Positions 1 to 7,550 of a stretch of 64,000 nt of DNA are shown here, piece by piece. Numbering within the stretch: the stretch's first letter is position 1; each line of letters starts with the position of its first letter. A program made the position numbers and the translations under genes. Under the pieces are notes generated by a model. That model was not told the origin of the DNA. It searched no databases and saw only the letters and a list, made by a program, of their open reading frames with translations. The stretch is from Telmatobacter sp. DSM 110680. Its GTDB lineage: Bacteria > Acidobacteriota > Terriglobia > Terriglobales > Acidobacteriaceae. The DNA is taken from positions 1,550,001 to 1,614,000 of the forward strand of contig NZ_CP121196.1 in assembly GCF_039994875.1 (NCBI RefSeq), read 5' to 3'.

Positions 1-222
1 AAGCGCTAGTCCGCACTCAGTATTCGGGTCGATCCTGACCGGCAATCAAGCCGGTCGGGATCCCGATTCTCAAACTCCTCATTCCAAGCATTCCTGTCGC
101 AACTCCCTCCCGTTCCGCTCGTCCAATCTGCATCATGTAAACTTCCGCATAAGGTTTCCCACTGCTCAGGTAACCTCCAGCACTTCCAGCACTGTACGCC
201 GCACCGGACGAGGAGAACTGCC

Positions 223-1773
223 CTGCCAAGCCAACTGCTTGCCCGCAAATCCATCGATAAGCTGATTCGCGAATCGGAAGAGCCCGAAAACGCGCTAAAG
301 AAGTCGCTCGGCCCCTGGTCTCTTACCGCGCTGGGCATCGGCGCCGTCATCGGCTCCGGAATCTTCACCGTCATCGGCACCGCCATGGCAGGCCAGAAGT
401 TCGACACACCTGAAGTCAGCAACACCCCCCTGATCCACTACCTCATCGCCCAGACCGCCATGGCCGGGCGCCCCGGAGCAGGCCCCGCCCTCGCTCTCTC
501 GCTCGTCCTCGTCGCCATCGTCTGCGTCTTCACTGGACTCTGCTACGCCGAGCTCGCTTCGATGATTCCCATCGCCGGCTCCGCCTACACCTACACCTAC
601 GCCACCCTCGGCGAACTCGTCGCATGGATTATCGGCTGGGATCTGATCCTCGAATACGCTTTCTCAAACATGAGCGTCAGCGTCGGCTTTGCCGCGCATA
701 TCGAGGCGCTCCTCGAATGGTTCGGACTGCACCCGGACTTGAAGTGGATTTCTCCGGCATATCTCCCCACCGGACTGCAGGATCTTGCCGGCAAAGACCT
801 CTACGCACCCGGCTGGCACTTCGGATTCAACATCCCTGCCTTCCTCGTCGTCATGGTCCTCACCGTGGTTCTGGTCCGAGGCATTCGCGAGTCGGCCCGC
901 ACCAACAACATCCTCGTCCTCATTAAGATCGTCGCCATCCTCACCTTCATCGGAGCAGCCGCCAGCTTTATCAAGCCCGTCTACTGGCATCCCTTCATGC
1001 CCAATGGCTGGACTGGCATGCTCTCCGGCGGCTCCATCATCTTCTTCACCTACATCGGATTTGATTCAGTCTCCACCGCTGCCGAGGAATGCAAACAGCC
1101 GCAGCGCGACTTGCCCTTCGGCATTCTCGCCACCCTCATCGCCTGCACTCTGCTCTATGGCGGAGTCGCCATTTGTCTCAGCGGCATCGTCCCTTGGCAA
1201 TCCATCATGGGCGACGGCGCGCCTGTGGTCAACGCCCTCAAGCGACTCGCCCTGGAACCCGGCGGACACAACCTGCACTGGGTTGAGCTGATCGTGCTAA
1301 TCGGCGCCATGCTGGGCATGATCTCGTCGATTCTCGTCTTTCAATTGGGTCAGGCCCGCGTCTGGTTCGCCATGTCCCGCGACGGACTGCTCCCCAAAGT
1401 CTTCGGCAAGATTCACTCCCGCTACCGCACCCCAGCCGTTGCCACATGGGTCGCGGGATTTGTCGTCGGCATCCCCGCTGGCCTGCTCGACATTGGTACC
1501 GTCTCCAACCTCTCCAACATCGGCACCCTCTTCGCCTTCGTGTTGGTGTCGATTGCCGTGCTCATCCTTCGTTATCGCGAGCCCGAGCGCCCCCGCTCCT
1601 TCCGCGCCCCTTGGGGACCCGTTTTCCCCATCCTCAGCATCATCTTCTGCGTAATGCTCATGATGGGCCTCGAAGTTCTGACCTGGGAAGCCTTCTTCAT
1701 CTGGCTCTTCACCGGCCTCCTGATCTACTTCTTCTACAGCCGCCACCGCTCAGAATTCGCCCCTCAGCGCTAA
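223..1773 (+). CDS. APC-family amino acid permease
   Basis: Inner-membrane amino acid/polyamine transporter of the APC superfamily, closest in feel to the cationic amino acid transporter group. About 12 hydrophobic segments are readable. The first carries the family signature GIGAVIGSGIF at 331-366, the substrate-binding unwound helix of the LeuT fold. The first ATG (385) lies after this signature and would delete it, so the real start must be upstream. The frame is open back to position 10. The best candidate is CTG at 223, preceded by GAGGAG at 209-214, giving about 516 residues beginning LPSQLLARKSIDKL, a typical cytoplasmic N-terminus for the family. Substrate cannot be read from sequence. 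It stands alone, followed by a dispersed repeat. The family call is firm, the start less so. Confidence 0.85.
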   Translation: MPSQLLARKSIDKLIRESEEPENALKKSLGPWSLTALGIGAVIGSGIFTVIGTAMAGQKFDTPEVSNTPLIHYLIAQTAMAGRPGAGPALALSLVLVAIVCVFTGLCYAELASMIPIAGSAYTYTYATLGELVAWIIGWDLILEYAFSNMSVSVGFAAHIEALLEWFGLHPDLKWISPAYLPTGLQDLAGKDLYAPGWHFGFNIPAFLVVMVLTVVLVRGIRESARTNNILVLIKIVAILTFIGAAASFIKPVYWHPFMPNGWTGMLSGGSIIFFTYIGFDSVSTAAEECKQPQRDLPFGILATLIACTLLYGGVAICLSGIVPWQSIMGDGAPVVNALKRLALEPGGHNLHWVELIVLIGAMLGMISSILVFQLGQARVWFAMSRDGLLPKVFGKIHSRYRTPAVATWVAGFVVGIPAGLLDIGTVSNLSNIGTLFAFVLVSIAVLILRYREPERPRSFRAPWGPVFPILSIIFCVMLMMGLEVLTWEAFFIWLFTGLLIYFFYSRHRSEFAPQR

Positions 1774-1831
1774 TCAACAAGTCAGTCTCAATAGTTACCG
1801 GAAGCCGCTAGTTCAAAAATCCTAACCGCCT

Positions 1832-1912
1832 TGTCATCCTGGGCGGAGCAGCTTGGGCCCCCGCGATCGCGCAGCAATCGTGGGGTAAGCGGAGCGAAGG
1901 ATCTTGCTTTTT
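1832..1912. repeat. Dispersed acidobacterial-type intergenic repeat
   Basis: The stretch starts GTCATCCTGGGCGGAGC, runs through a C-rich/G-rich inverted core (CCCCCGCGAT against ATCGTGGGG) and ends GCGGAGCGAAGGATCTT. A shorter relative sits at 2883-2912. It lies just past the permease stop and has no coding potential. This looks like a small non-autonomous palindromic repeat. Confidence 0.6.
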
Positions 1913-1961
1913 GAACTTGAATCTCGCCCTGAATGCCAAGGGGAAAACAACAGAGAATCAC

Positions 1962-2795
1962 CTATTCCTCAAGCGCCGGCAAGCGCTCAAACATAATTTC
2001 CTTGACCCGCGATGGACTGATGCCATGGTGGTATTCCATACACAGCGGATGATCGCCGCGTTCCAGGCGAAAATGAGGACGCATCCCCGGCTCTTGAATC
2101 AGCACCCACATCTTCAGGTTCAGCGTCTCTGGATAACCCGGAATCTGCGTGCTGAGCCATGAAAACATCGGCGGCAATTCGACGTTACAGTGTTCGTCAT
2201 CCGCTTTCAGCAGCGCCTCGTAGTTCGCACGACTTAAAGAACCCCATACACCCCAGCAGAAAGAATCTGCTGCACCGATAATCGGCAAGTGAATCAATCC
2301 GCGAACGAAAAAGCTCTCGTCGTCGATTGAACAATAATCTGAATCAAGGAATGTCTTGCTTGGTTTTTTCAATCGCCGAGGAACCAGGTTGGTCCATCGA
2401 CTTGCCTTCTCTTGATTCTTGTCCCAGTAGTGAGGCTCCGAGAATCCGAAATCCAGGCATGGCCCGGTGTGCCACTCATCGCAACTGGCACATTTCCAGC
2501 GCAGGTTCAACAGTTCATCGAATGTGACGGTTGGGCGAGTGTTCCGGATACATGACCGCTCATAGCATCCGGAACAGAGCAAAACAATCTTGCACAGTTC
2601 GTCTGGAACTTCCTCCCATCCGTCGTGTGCGGCGCGGACAATCTCACAATCATCGCACCATGCGTCAGGGAAGGGATTCTCTTCGGTTGGATCATTACGG
2701 TTGAAACCCAACCCAAATGACTCTCCCGTCAGATGCTCGCATGCAAAAGCCTGCTGAGTATCCCCGTGAGTATCACAATGAACTGTCTCGGGCAC
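1962..2795 (-). CDS. DUF2199-domain protein with Cys/His-rich N-terminus
   Basis: Protein of unknown function, about 277 residues from a GTG at 2795. The C-terminal two thirds match the DUF2199 pattern: a zinc-ribbon-like opening (WKCASCDEWHTGPC), then DFGFSEPHYW and a long globular part. The N-terminal ~95 residues are a separate Cys/His-rich module with FACEHLTGE, PDAWCDDCE and LLCSGCYE, likely another metal site. The frame stays open upstream to an ATG at 2933, but that extension is encoded partly by a dispersed GTCATCCTGAGCG repeat (2883-2912), so it is probably not translated. No good ribosome site is seen at 2795 either, so the start is uncertain. It lies between the permease and a cytochrome gene with no evident functional link. 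Confidence 0.6.
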   Translation of the reverse strand: MPETVHCDTHGDTQQAFACEHLTGESFGLGFNRNDPTEENPFPDAWCDDCEIVRAAHDGWEEVPDELCKIVLLCSGCYERSCIRNTRPTVTFDELLNLRWKCASCDEWHTGPCLDFGFSEPHYWDKNQEKASRWTNLVPRRLKKPSKTFLDSDYCSIDDESFFVRGLIHLPIIGAADSFCWGVWGSLSRANYEALLKADDEHCNVELPPMFSWLSTQIPGYPETLNLKMWVLIQEPGMRPHFRLERGDHPLCMEYHHGISPSRVKEIMFERLPALEE

Positions 2796-2882
2796 TTCCG
2801 TATGTTCACGGTGACTGCGAGAAAAGTCAACATGACCTGCTAGACGTTCGTACCTCGTCGCGGATAGCCTTCCAACAGATCG

Positions 2883-2912
2883 TGTCATCCTGAGCGGACC
2901 GAAGGATATGCC
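2883..2912. repeat. Short copy of the GTCATCCTGAGCG repeat
   Basis: Reads GTCATCCTGAGCGGACCGAA then GGATATGCC, a truncated relative of the repeat at 1832-1912. It lies in the gap upstream of the DUF2199 protein and argues against a start codon further upstream for that gene. Confidence 0.55.
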
Positions 2913-2942
2913 TTTAGCATCTCTTGAAATCAACGAGCCAGC

Positions 2943-4442
2943 TCAAAGCGAATTCAAAAACGCAATCAACTGCCGCTTCTCCTTCTCTGTGAAGTTCATC
3001 TGAAACCGCTCATTATAGAAATTCACCAGCTCCCGGAGATCCGCAGCCGCGCCATTATGAAAATAAGGCGCACGCGCCGCCAGCCCCCGCAGAATCGGCC
3101 CCTTTCCCCGATTGACATCCGCGCACTTTCCAGTGACCAGCCCCTTCCCCGGATCAGAAGTGTAGTACGTAACGGTGCTCCCCGGATTTGCGGCATCAGG
3201 ACACCCACTGATCGCGAAGACCGGAAGATCCGGCGCACTCAACTGCTGTAAACCCGTCACGATCGCATTATTCGACTCGTACCCGGGCAAACGGCTCGTA
3301 GCGATATCTAGAGGAAGAGCAACCGAATGGTTGCCCACATTCGGCGAGTCGTGGCAGGTTGTGCAAGTCCCCGCAATCGACGCCGGACTTCCCAGCGCAG
3401 GATTATCATTCAATCCGCGCACCCCGGTAATGACTGCCGTTCGCGTATTGAAGAGCTTCTCGCCCGCGGCAATGTCTTCCCGCGCCGCATTCCTTCCATT
3501 ATCGTTCCAGTCATCGCGCCCGTCATAGCGATTGCCGTTGACACTGGGCTTCTCCCAAGCCGTATACAACGAGAACGCGCTCGAATTGAACGGAGTTCCC
3601 GTCGGGTCCGCTCCCAGCGCATCGTTCGCGCCCGGATAATACGGTTGATTCGACAATTCCACCGTGCCGCCTTTCGCTCCATGCCTGTCCAGCGAACCTG
3701 CCGCGTTATCTCGCACCTGTGCAGTCGTGAGTCCCATCTCGAACTGCACAATCTGCGCCAACTGCGCGTCGCTCGGCGCCGTACCCTGTGCATGCTGCAG
3801 AACAGCGCTCTTCGCCTGGTCGGCAAGATCGAAAACCATATTCGCGCTAATCGTCTGCGCGTTGTTCAGTGGCATCAGCGTCTCGCGCCCGTCAAACATA
3901 ATCGTGCTGAGGTAGCGCAGATTCGCGGTTGGTAGCGGCCGCCGGTATACAGAGATCAACGGGCGGCCGGTCGTCGCATCCGTAGTCATCGCACATCCAT
4001 AAGGATCGTGCACCACCGCAATTTGAAATTCCGGCACTGCCGGCAACGTAATTCCGATCCGAATCAACCCGCGCTCCAGCAGCAGGCTGTGCGCATCCCG
4101 GCCCGTTGACGTCGCAGTGGGGCAATTCGCTCCATCAAACGCCGCAAACAGTGGATCGGTGCCGTGCGTGCGTTCGTAGATCCTCTGAACTCCCTGTGCG
4201 CTGAGGCTGAATGCCTGGTCGGCCTGGTGGCACGTCTCGCAGGTGCGCCCATTCGTGCCCAGAGGCCGGAAAAATGGATTGTCCTTATGGATATCGCCCG
4301 CGGTATTGAACGTCGCCACCGCCCCTGTCTCATCCTCAAACGGCTGAAGATTAGGAATCATGGTCAGCATTGCAGCGCCCGCGCTGAGAGATAAGAACGA
4401 AATAACTGCCAACACTCCGTGACGATTCCGCACGACCTTCAT
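2943..4442 (-). CDS. Di-heme cytochrome c peroxidase-like protein
   Basis: Periplasmic c-type cytochrome of the CcpA/MauG superfamily, which reduces hydrogen peroxide or oxidises organic substrates with two covalently bound hemes. The 499-residue product has a signal segment (residues 5-28) and two CxxCH sites, CETCH at about 68 and CTTCH at about 360. The C-terminus shows the family hallmark RAPYFHNGAAADLRELVNFY. The ATG at 4442 is chosen over the in-frame ATG at 4469 because a perfect AGGAGG sits 8 bases before it. At ~500 residues it is longer than the classical ~330-residue Ccp, so the exact substrate is open. Single gene, divergent from the adenosine deaminase gene. Confidence 0.85.
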   Translation of the reverse strand: MKVVRNRHGVLAVISFLSLSAGAAMLTMIPNLQPFEDETGAVATFNTAGDIHKDNPFFRPLGTNGRTCETCHQADQAFSLSAQGVQRIYERTHGTDPLFAAFDGANCPTATSTGRDAHSLLLERGLIRIGITLPAVPEFQIAVVHDPYGCAMTTDATTGRPLISVYRRPLPTANLRYLSTIMFDGRETLMPLNNAQTISANMVFDLADQAKSAVLQHAQGTAPSDAQLAQIVQFEMGLTTAQVRDNAAGSLDRHGAKGGTVELSNQPYYPGANDALGADPTGTPFNSSAFSLYTAWEKPSVNGNRYDGRDDWNDNGRNAAREDIAAGEKLFNTRTAVITGVRGLNDNPALGSPASIAGTCTTCHDSPNVGNHSVALPLDIATSRLPGYESNNAIVTGLQQLSAPDLPVFAISGCPDAANPGSTVTYYTSDPGKGLVTGKCADVNRGKGPILRGLAARAPYFHNGAAADLRELVNFYNERFQMNFTEKEKRQLIAFLNSL

Positions 4443-4588
4443 GCTGAAAACCTCCTGAAACGAGCCCATGGCCCGCGATGCGATTGCATAATTAGTGATC
4501 GAATCCTGCTGGTCGTTTCATCGTGCGTGCCCTTCTCACCATGGTCCGTTCAAGCTCTGGCCCGGCACTAGCCCATTAAACTGAAGAA

Positions 4589-5605
4589 ATGGATGATATT
4601 CAGGCGTTCATCCGCCGCCTCCCCAAGGCCGAACTCCACCTCCACCTCGAAGGTACGATCACTCCTGCCACGCTCGCCGAGCTCAGCCAGCGACACGACG
4701 CCACGCCCATCACCCTGCGTCAGGCTGAAGCTCTCTATCAATTCACTGACTTCACCGGCTTCATCGAAGCCTTCAAGGCCGTCACGCGCCAGCTCGCGCA
4801 GCCTGAAGACTACGAGCTTGCTGCCTGGCGCATGATGCAGCATCTCGCCGAGCAGGGCGTCGTCCACGCTGAAGTCTTCATCTCCGTCGGCGTTATCTAC
4901 ATGTGGCGCAATCATGATCCCGCCTGCTTCGAGCCCATCTTCGCAGGCCTCGAACGCGCGCGACTCCGCGCCGAAAGGGAACTGGGACTCTCCATTTACT
5001 GGATCTTCGACGCCGTCCGCCACTTCACCGTGCCCGAGGCCGAGCGCGTCTTTGAAAAAGCGGCGGCAATGCGCGCTGAATTTCCCTCCATCGTCGCCAT
5101 CGGCCTCGGTGGCGATGAGCGTCGGTGCGGCTCAGAACCGTTTCGCGCAGCGTTTGCGCAGGCGCGCAACGCCGGTCTGCGTCTCACCAACCATGCCGGC
5201 GAAACCACCGGCCCCGAAGCCATCTGGGAAGCGCTCGCAATCGGATCAGAACGGCTGGGGCACGTTCTCTCGGCAACGGAAGATCCGAATCTCCTCCAAG
5301 AGCTGAAAACACGCAGCGTTGGACTGGAGTTAAATCCCACGTCCAATGTTCGTACCGGCGTCTGCCCCTCGTTCGCCGCTCATCCCCTGCGGCGCTATTT
5401 CGATTCCGGCCTTCTTGTCACTCTCAACTCCGACGACCCTGCCTTCTTCGGTTCCGATCTCGCCAACGAATATCTGCTCGCCCACACCCAGCAGGGATTT
5501 TCCCGTGATGAACTGCGAGATCTCGCAGCGAATTCCATCCGCGCCAGTTTTCTTCCACCTGCAACGCAGCATTCATGGCTCAGCAAGATAGCGGAAACAC
5601 AATGA
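4589..5605 (+). CDS. add: Adenosine deaminase family protein
   Basis: Zinc-dependent amidohydrolase that converts adenosine (or a related aminopurine) to the hydroxy-purine in cytoplasmic purine salvage. Metal and catalytic motifs are all present in 338 residues: HLHLEG near the N-terminus, TNHAGE (metal His and catalytic Glu), ERLGH, and LNSDDPAFFG with the C-terminal metal Asp. LNPTSNVRTG is closer to adenosine deaminases than to the CPLSN motif of adenine deaminases. Length matches the family. An aminodeoxyfutalosine deaminase role cannot be excluded from sequence alone. It reads divergently from the cytochrome gene and stands alone. Confidence 0.85.
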   Translation: MDDIQAFIRRLPKAELHLHLEGTITPATLAELSQRHDATPITLRQAEALYQFTDFTGFIEAFKAVTRQLAQPEDYELAAWRMMQHLAEQGVVHAEVFISVGVIYMWRNHDPACFEPIFAGLERARLRAERELGLSIYWIFDAVRHFTVPEAERVFEKAAAMRAEFPSIVAIGLGGDERRCGSEPFRAAFAQARNAGLRLTNHAGETTGPEAIWEALAIGSERLGHVLSATEDPNLLQELKTRSVGLELNPTSNVRTGVCPSFAAHPLRRYFDSGLLVTLNSDDPAFFGSDLANEYLLAHTQQGFSRDELRDLAANSIRASFLPPATQHSWLSKIAETQ

Positions 5606-5718
5606 ATCCAGTACCACTTTGGGACGCATCAAACCAAAGTTGTAGTCTCACTTCTTTCGAGTGAGATACGTCCAATTGGAGTTGGGCTATCATTGTTTAT
5701 AGGAGACCAGTTCATTTT

Positions 5719-5940
5719 ATGTCCGCAGAAGCCAATAATCTGACCCTCCTCGACGACGAAGAGGAGACCAAGACCCTCAAGGTCATTGGATGGTTCTCCG
5801 TCGGTATGGCCGTTGCCGCAGTTGGCCTCTATATAGGCCGCGAACTTCGCTCACGTTACAAGTTCAAGAGACGGACTCCCTACGACTTCTACTCAAGCGC
5901 CGGCAATCGACAGTCAACCGAGTTTGGCGTCGGCATCTAG
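5719..5940 (+). CDS. Small single-pass membrane protein, unknown function
   Basis: 73-residue protein not recognised as a named family. The acidic N-terminus (LLDDEEETK) is followed by one hydrophobic helix (about residues 24-41), then a basic stretch (RSRYKFKRR) and a polar tail. The charge pattern suggests a single membrane span with a basic juxtamembrane segment. An AGGAG lies 14-18 bases before the ATG, rather far for a ribosome site. A clear intrinsic terminator follows at 5963-5990, which supports a real transcription unit. No functional inference is justified. Confidence 0.6.
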   Translation: MSAEANNLTLLDDEEETKTLKVIGWFSVGMAVAAVGLYIGRELRSRYKFKRRTPYDFYSSAGNRQSTEFGVGI

Positions 5941-5962
5941 GTTCGCTTCAATCCCTTTTTTG

Positions 5963-5990
5963 AAAAAATGCCGCCTCGCGCGGCATTTTT
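5963..5990 (+). terminator. Rho-independent terminator
   Basis: The stem AAAAATGCCG/CGGCATTTTT around the loop CCTCGCG ends in a T-run, immediately after the 73-residue membrane protein gene. The flanking A-run makes it potentially bidirectional. Confidence 0.85.
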
Positions 5991-6074
5991 CGTTTCCTGT
6001 CATTCTCTCGCCAATTTAGGATTTCCGAAGATCAGGTGGATTCATAAGTCTGTCATTCTTTGAGGTCCGACTTC

Positions 6075-6821
6075 ATGTACTCATTCCCCAAATGCGTTTT
6101 GCTGGCTCTTCTGTCCTGCGCTCCCTTGTCCGCAATCGCCCAGTCTGATGCTGCTCCAATGTCACCGAACTCCCCGCTGGATCCGGTAGCCACCGCCGCA
6201 ACGAAAGCTAAGCTCACTGAACTTCGTGACGCATTCGTACAGCAAGCGAAGTCCGCCGGCGCTGGATGCTCACTTGATACTCCCAGAATCGAAATCACCG
6301 ACGTGCCCTCCTTCGGCAACTACGATCCTGCCAGCAACACCTTGCGCATTTCTGCATGGAGTTTGCTGAAAGCCGACCAGAAAAAGTTCTTCTTCCATCT
6401 TGCCGGCCCAGATGCCGACGATGAAGCGGCACACCGCGTCTTCGATCGTGGAACTTATAGCTGGGTCATCGTGCACGAATTAGGGCATTGGTGGCAAGCC
6501 TGCAATGCCTCAACGCAGAATAATTCTCATTACCAGCACGAGTACGACGCAAACAGAATCGCCGCGGCATATTGGCGCGAACACAATCCAACTCTGCTCC
6601 AAGAATTGACCGCGGGGTTCACGCACATCCTCAACGGAGCACCGAATCCCGTTCCCCCCGGACAAACACTGGAGGATTACTTCAACGTCAACTACGAGGC
6701 TCTGGCACATTCCGCACACTACGTATGGTTCCAGGCCCGCATGGTCACCGACGTCAGCGCTGAAGATCCTCCACCGACATTTGCAGACGCTCTGCTCCAC
6801 TCCAGCACAAAAATGAAATGA
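6075..6821 (+). CDS. Secreted HExxH metallopeptidase-like protein
   Basis: Exported protein of about 248 residues. A signal peptide (residues 1-23) ends near AIAQ. The central zinc motif HELGHWW is followed ~25 residues on by HEYDANRIAAAYWRE, whose E-x-x-A/D-N layout resembles the third-ligand helix of gluzincin peptidases such as M48. Catalysis is therefore plausible, but the family was not recognised. The in-frame TTG at 6060 is possible. The ATG at 6075 is preferred because TTTGAGG lies 9 bases upstream and the signal peptide starts there. It has its own transcription unit, after a terminator and before another peptidase-like gene. Confidence 0.65.
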   Translation: MYSFPKCVLLALLSCAPLSAIAQSDAAPMSPNSPLDPVATAATKAKLTELRDAFVQQAKSAGAGCSLDTPRIEITDVPSFGNYDPASNTLRISAWSLLKADQKKFFFHLAGPDADDEAAHRVFDRGTYSWVIVHELGHWWQACNASTQNNSHYQHEYDANRIAAAYWREHNPTLLQELTAGFTHILNGAPNPVPPGQTLEDYFNVNYEALAHSAHYVWFQARMVTDVSAEDPPPTFADALLHSSTKMK

Positions 6822-7046
6822 TGTTGTTGAATCCGCTTCGTTGAGTTGCCTCGATTTTTTAACGCAATCCTTCGCGTTGACTCAAACGCTCTGTGCATAA
6901 GTGGAGTACTCACTTTTGCACATCAAGCGTAACCATTTCGCGTTGTTACTTTCTTCCGTGCGCACACTAATTCGTAATCAGCAAAGATTTGTACATCCCC
7001 GGCCCGCTCGCTGCACATCACAAGAGAGTGTAAGGGAGCATAAAGA

Positions 7047-7439
7047 ATGAATTATTTATTGACACACTGGCTCATCTCCCTCGCCGGTACATTATTTCTT
7101 GGTCTCTCCGCGATGGTGCTTCATGAGTTTGGGCATCTGGTGACTTCACTCATGATCGGCGTCAAAGTGAAAAGCGTCGGCCTTTGCATGAAGGGCATGT
7201 ACGTGGTGCGTGAAGCGGGAACACCCGCCAAAAACCTGCTGGTCTCTCTGGCCGGTCCGCTCACAAACGTAGCGCTCATCCTGCTTTTCTGGCATACATC
7301 GCGAACCTTCGTTCTCGCTAACCTCTGCCTCGCGATTTGCAACCTCGCTCCGGTAAGAGGTTCTGATGGTGACCGCGCTCTCTATTGCTGGGAAGAACTA
7401 CAAAAAGAATCCGCCCCATCTGCACAGTTGCAGTCATAA
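7047..7439 (+). CDS. Minimal M50 (site-2-protease-like) membrane protein
   Basis: 130-residue integral membrane protein that condenses the M50 core. HEFGH in the first hydrophobic region is the zinc-binding pair and catalytic Glu. Next come NLLVSLAGPLTN, the usual segment after the first core helix, and NLAPVRGSDGDRAL, the NxxPxxxxDG motif that supplies the Asp ligand. Membrane segments are about 10-30, 66-84 and 88-100. Family members are usually 200-450 residues, so this is near the minimum that could fold as an intramembrane protease. All catalytic residues are kept, so activity is possible. Substrate is unknown. A terminator follows. Confidence 0.7.
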   Translation: MNYLLTHWLISLAGTLFLGLSAMVLHEFGHLVTSLMIGVKVKSVGLCMKGMYVVREAGTPAKNLLVSLAGPLTNVALILLFWHTSRTFVLANLCLAICNLAPVRGSDGDRALYCWEELQKESAPSAQLQS

Positions 7440-7456
7440 ATCGGTCTTGATCTAGG

Positions 7457-7495
7457 AAAGCCGGGACGCACTCGCTCCCGGCTTTCTGCTTTTTA
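7457..7495 (+). terminator. Rho-independent terminator
   Basis: The stem AAAGCCGGGA/TCCCGGCTTT (7457-7466 with 7476-7485) is followed by CTGCTTTTT. It closes the small M50 gene ahead of mutL. Confidence 0.85.
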
Positions 7496-7550
7496 CTCCC
7501 TGGTCCCCGGTCCCCTAGTCCTCTCCCATCGTCCCTGATACCCTTTCCCC

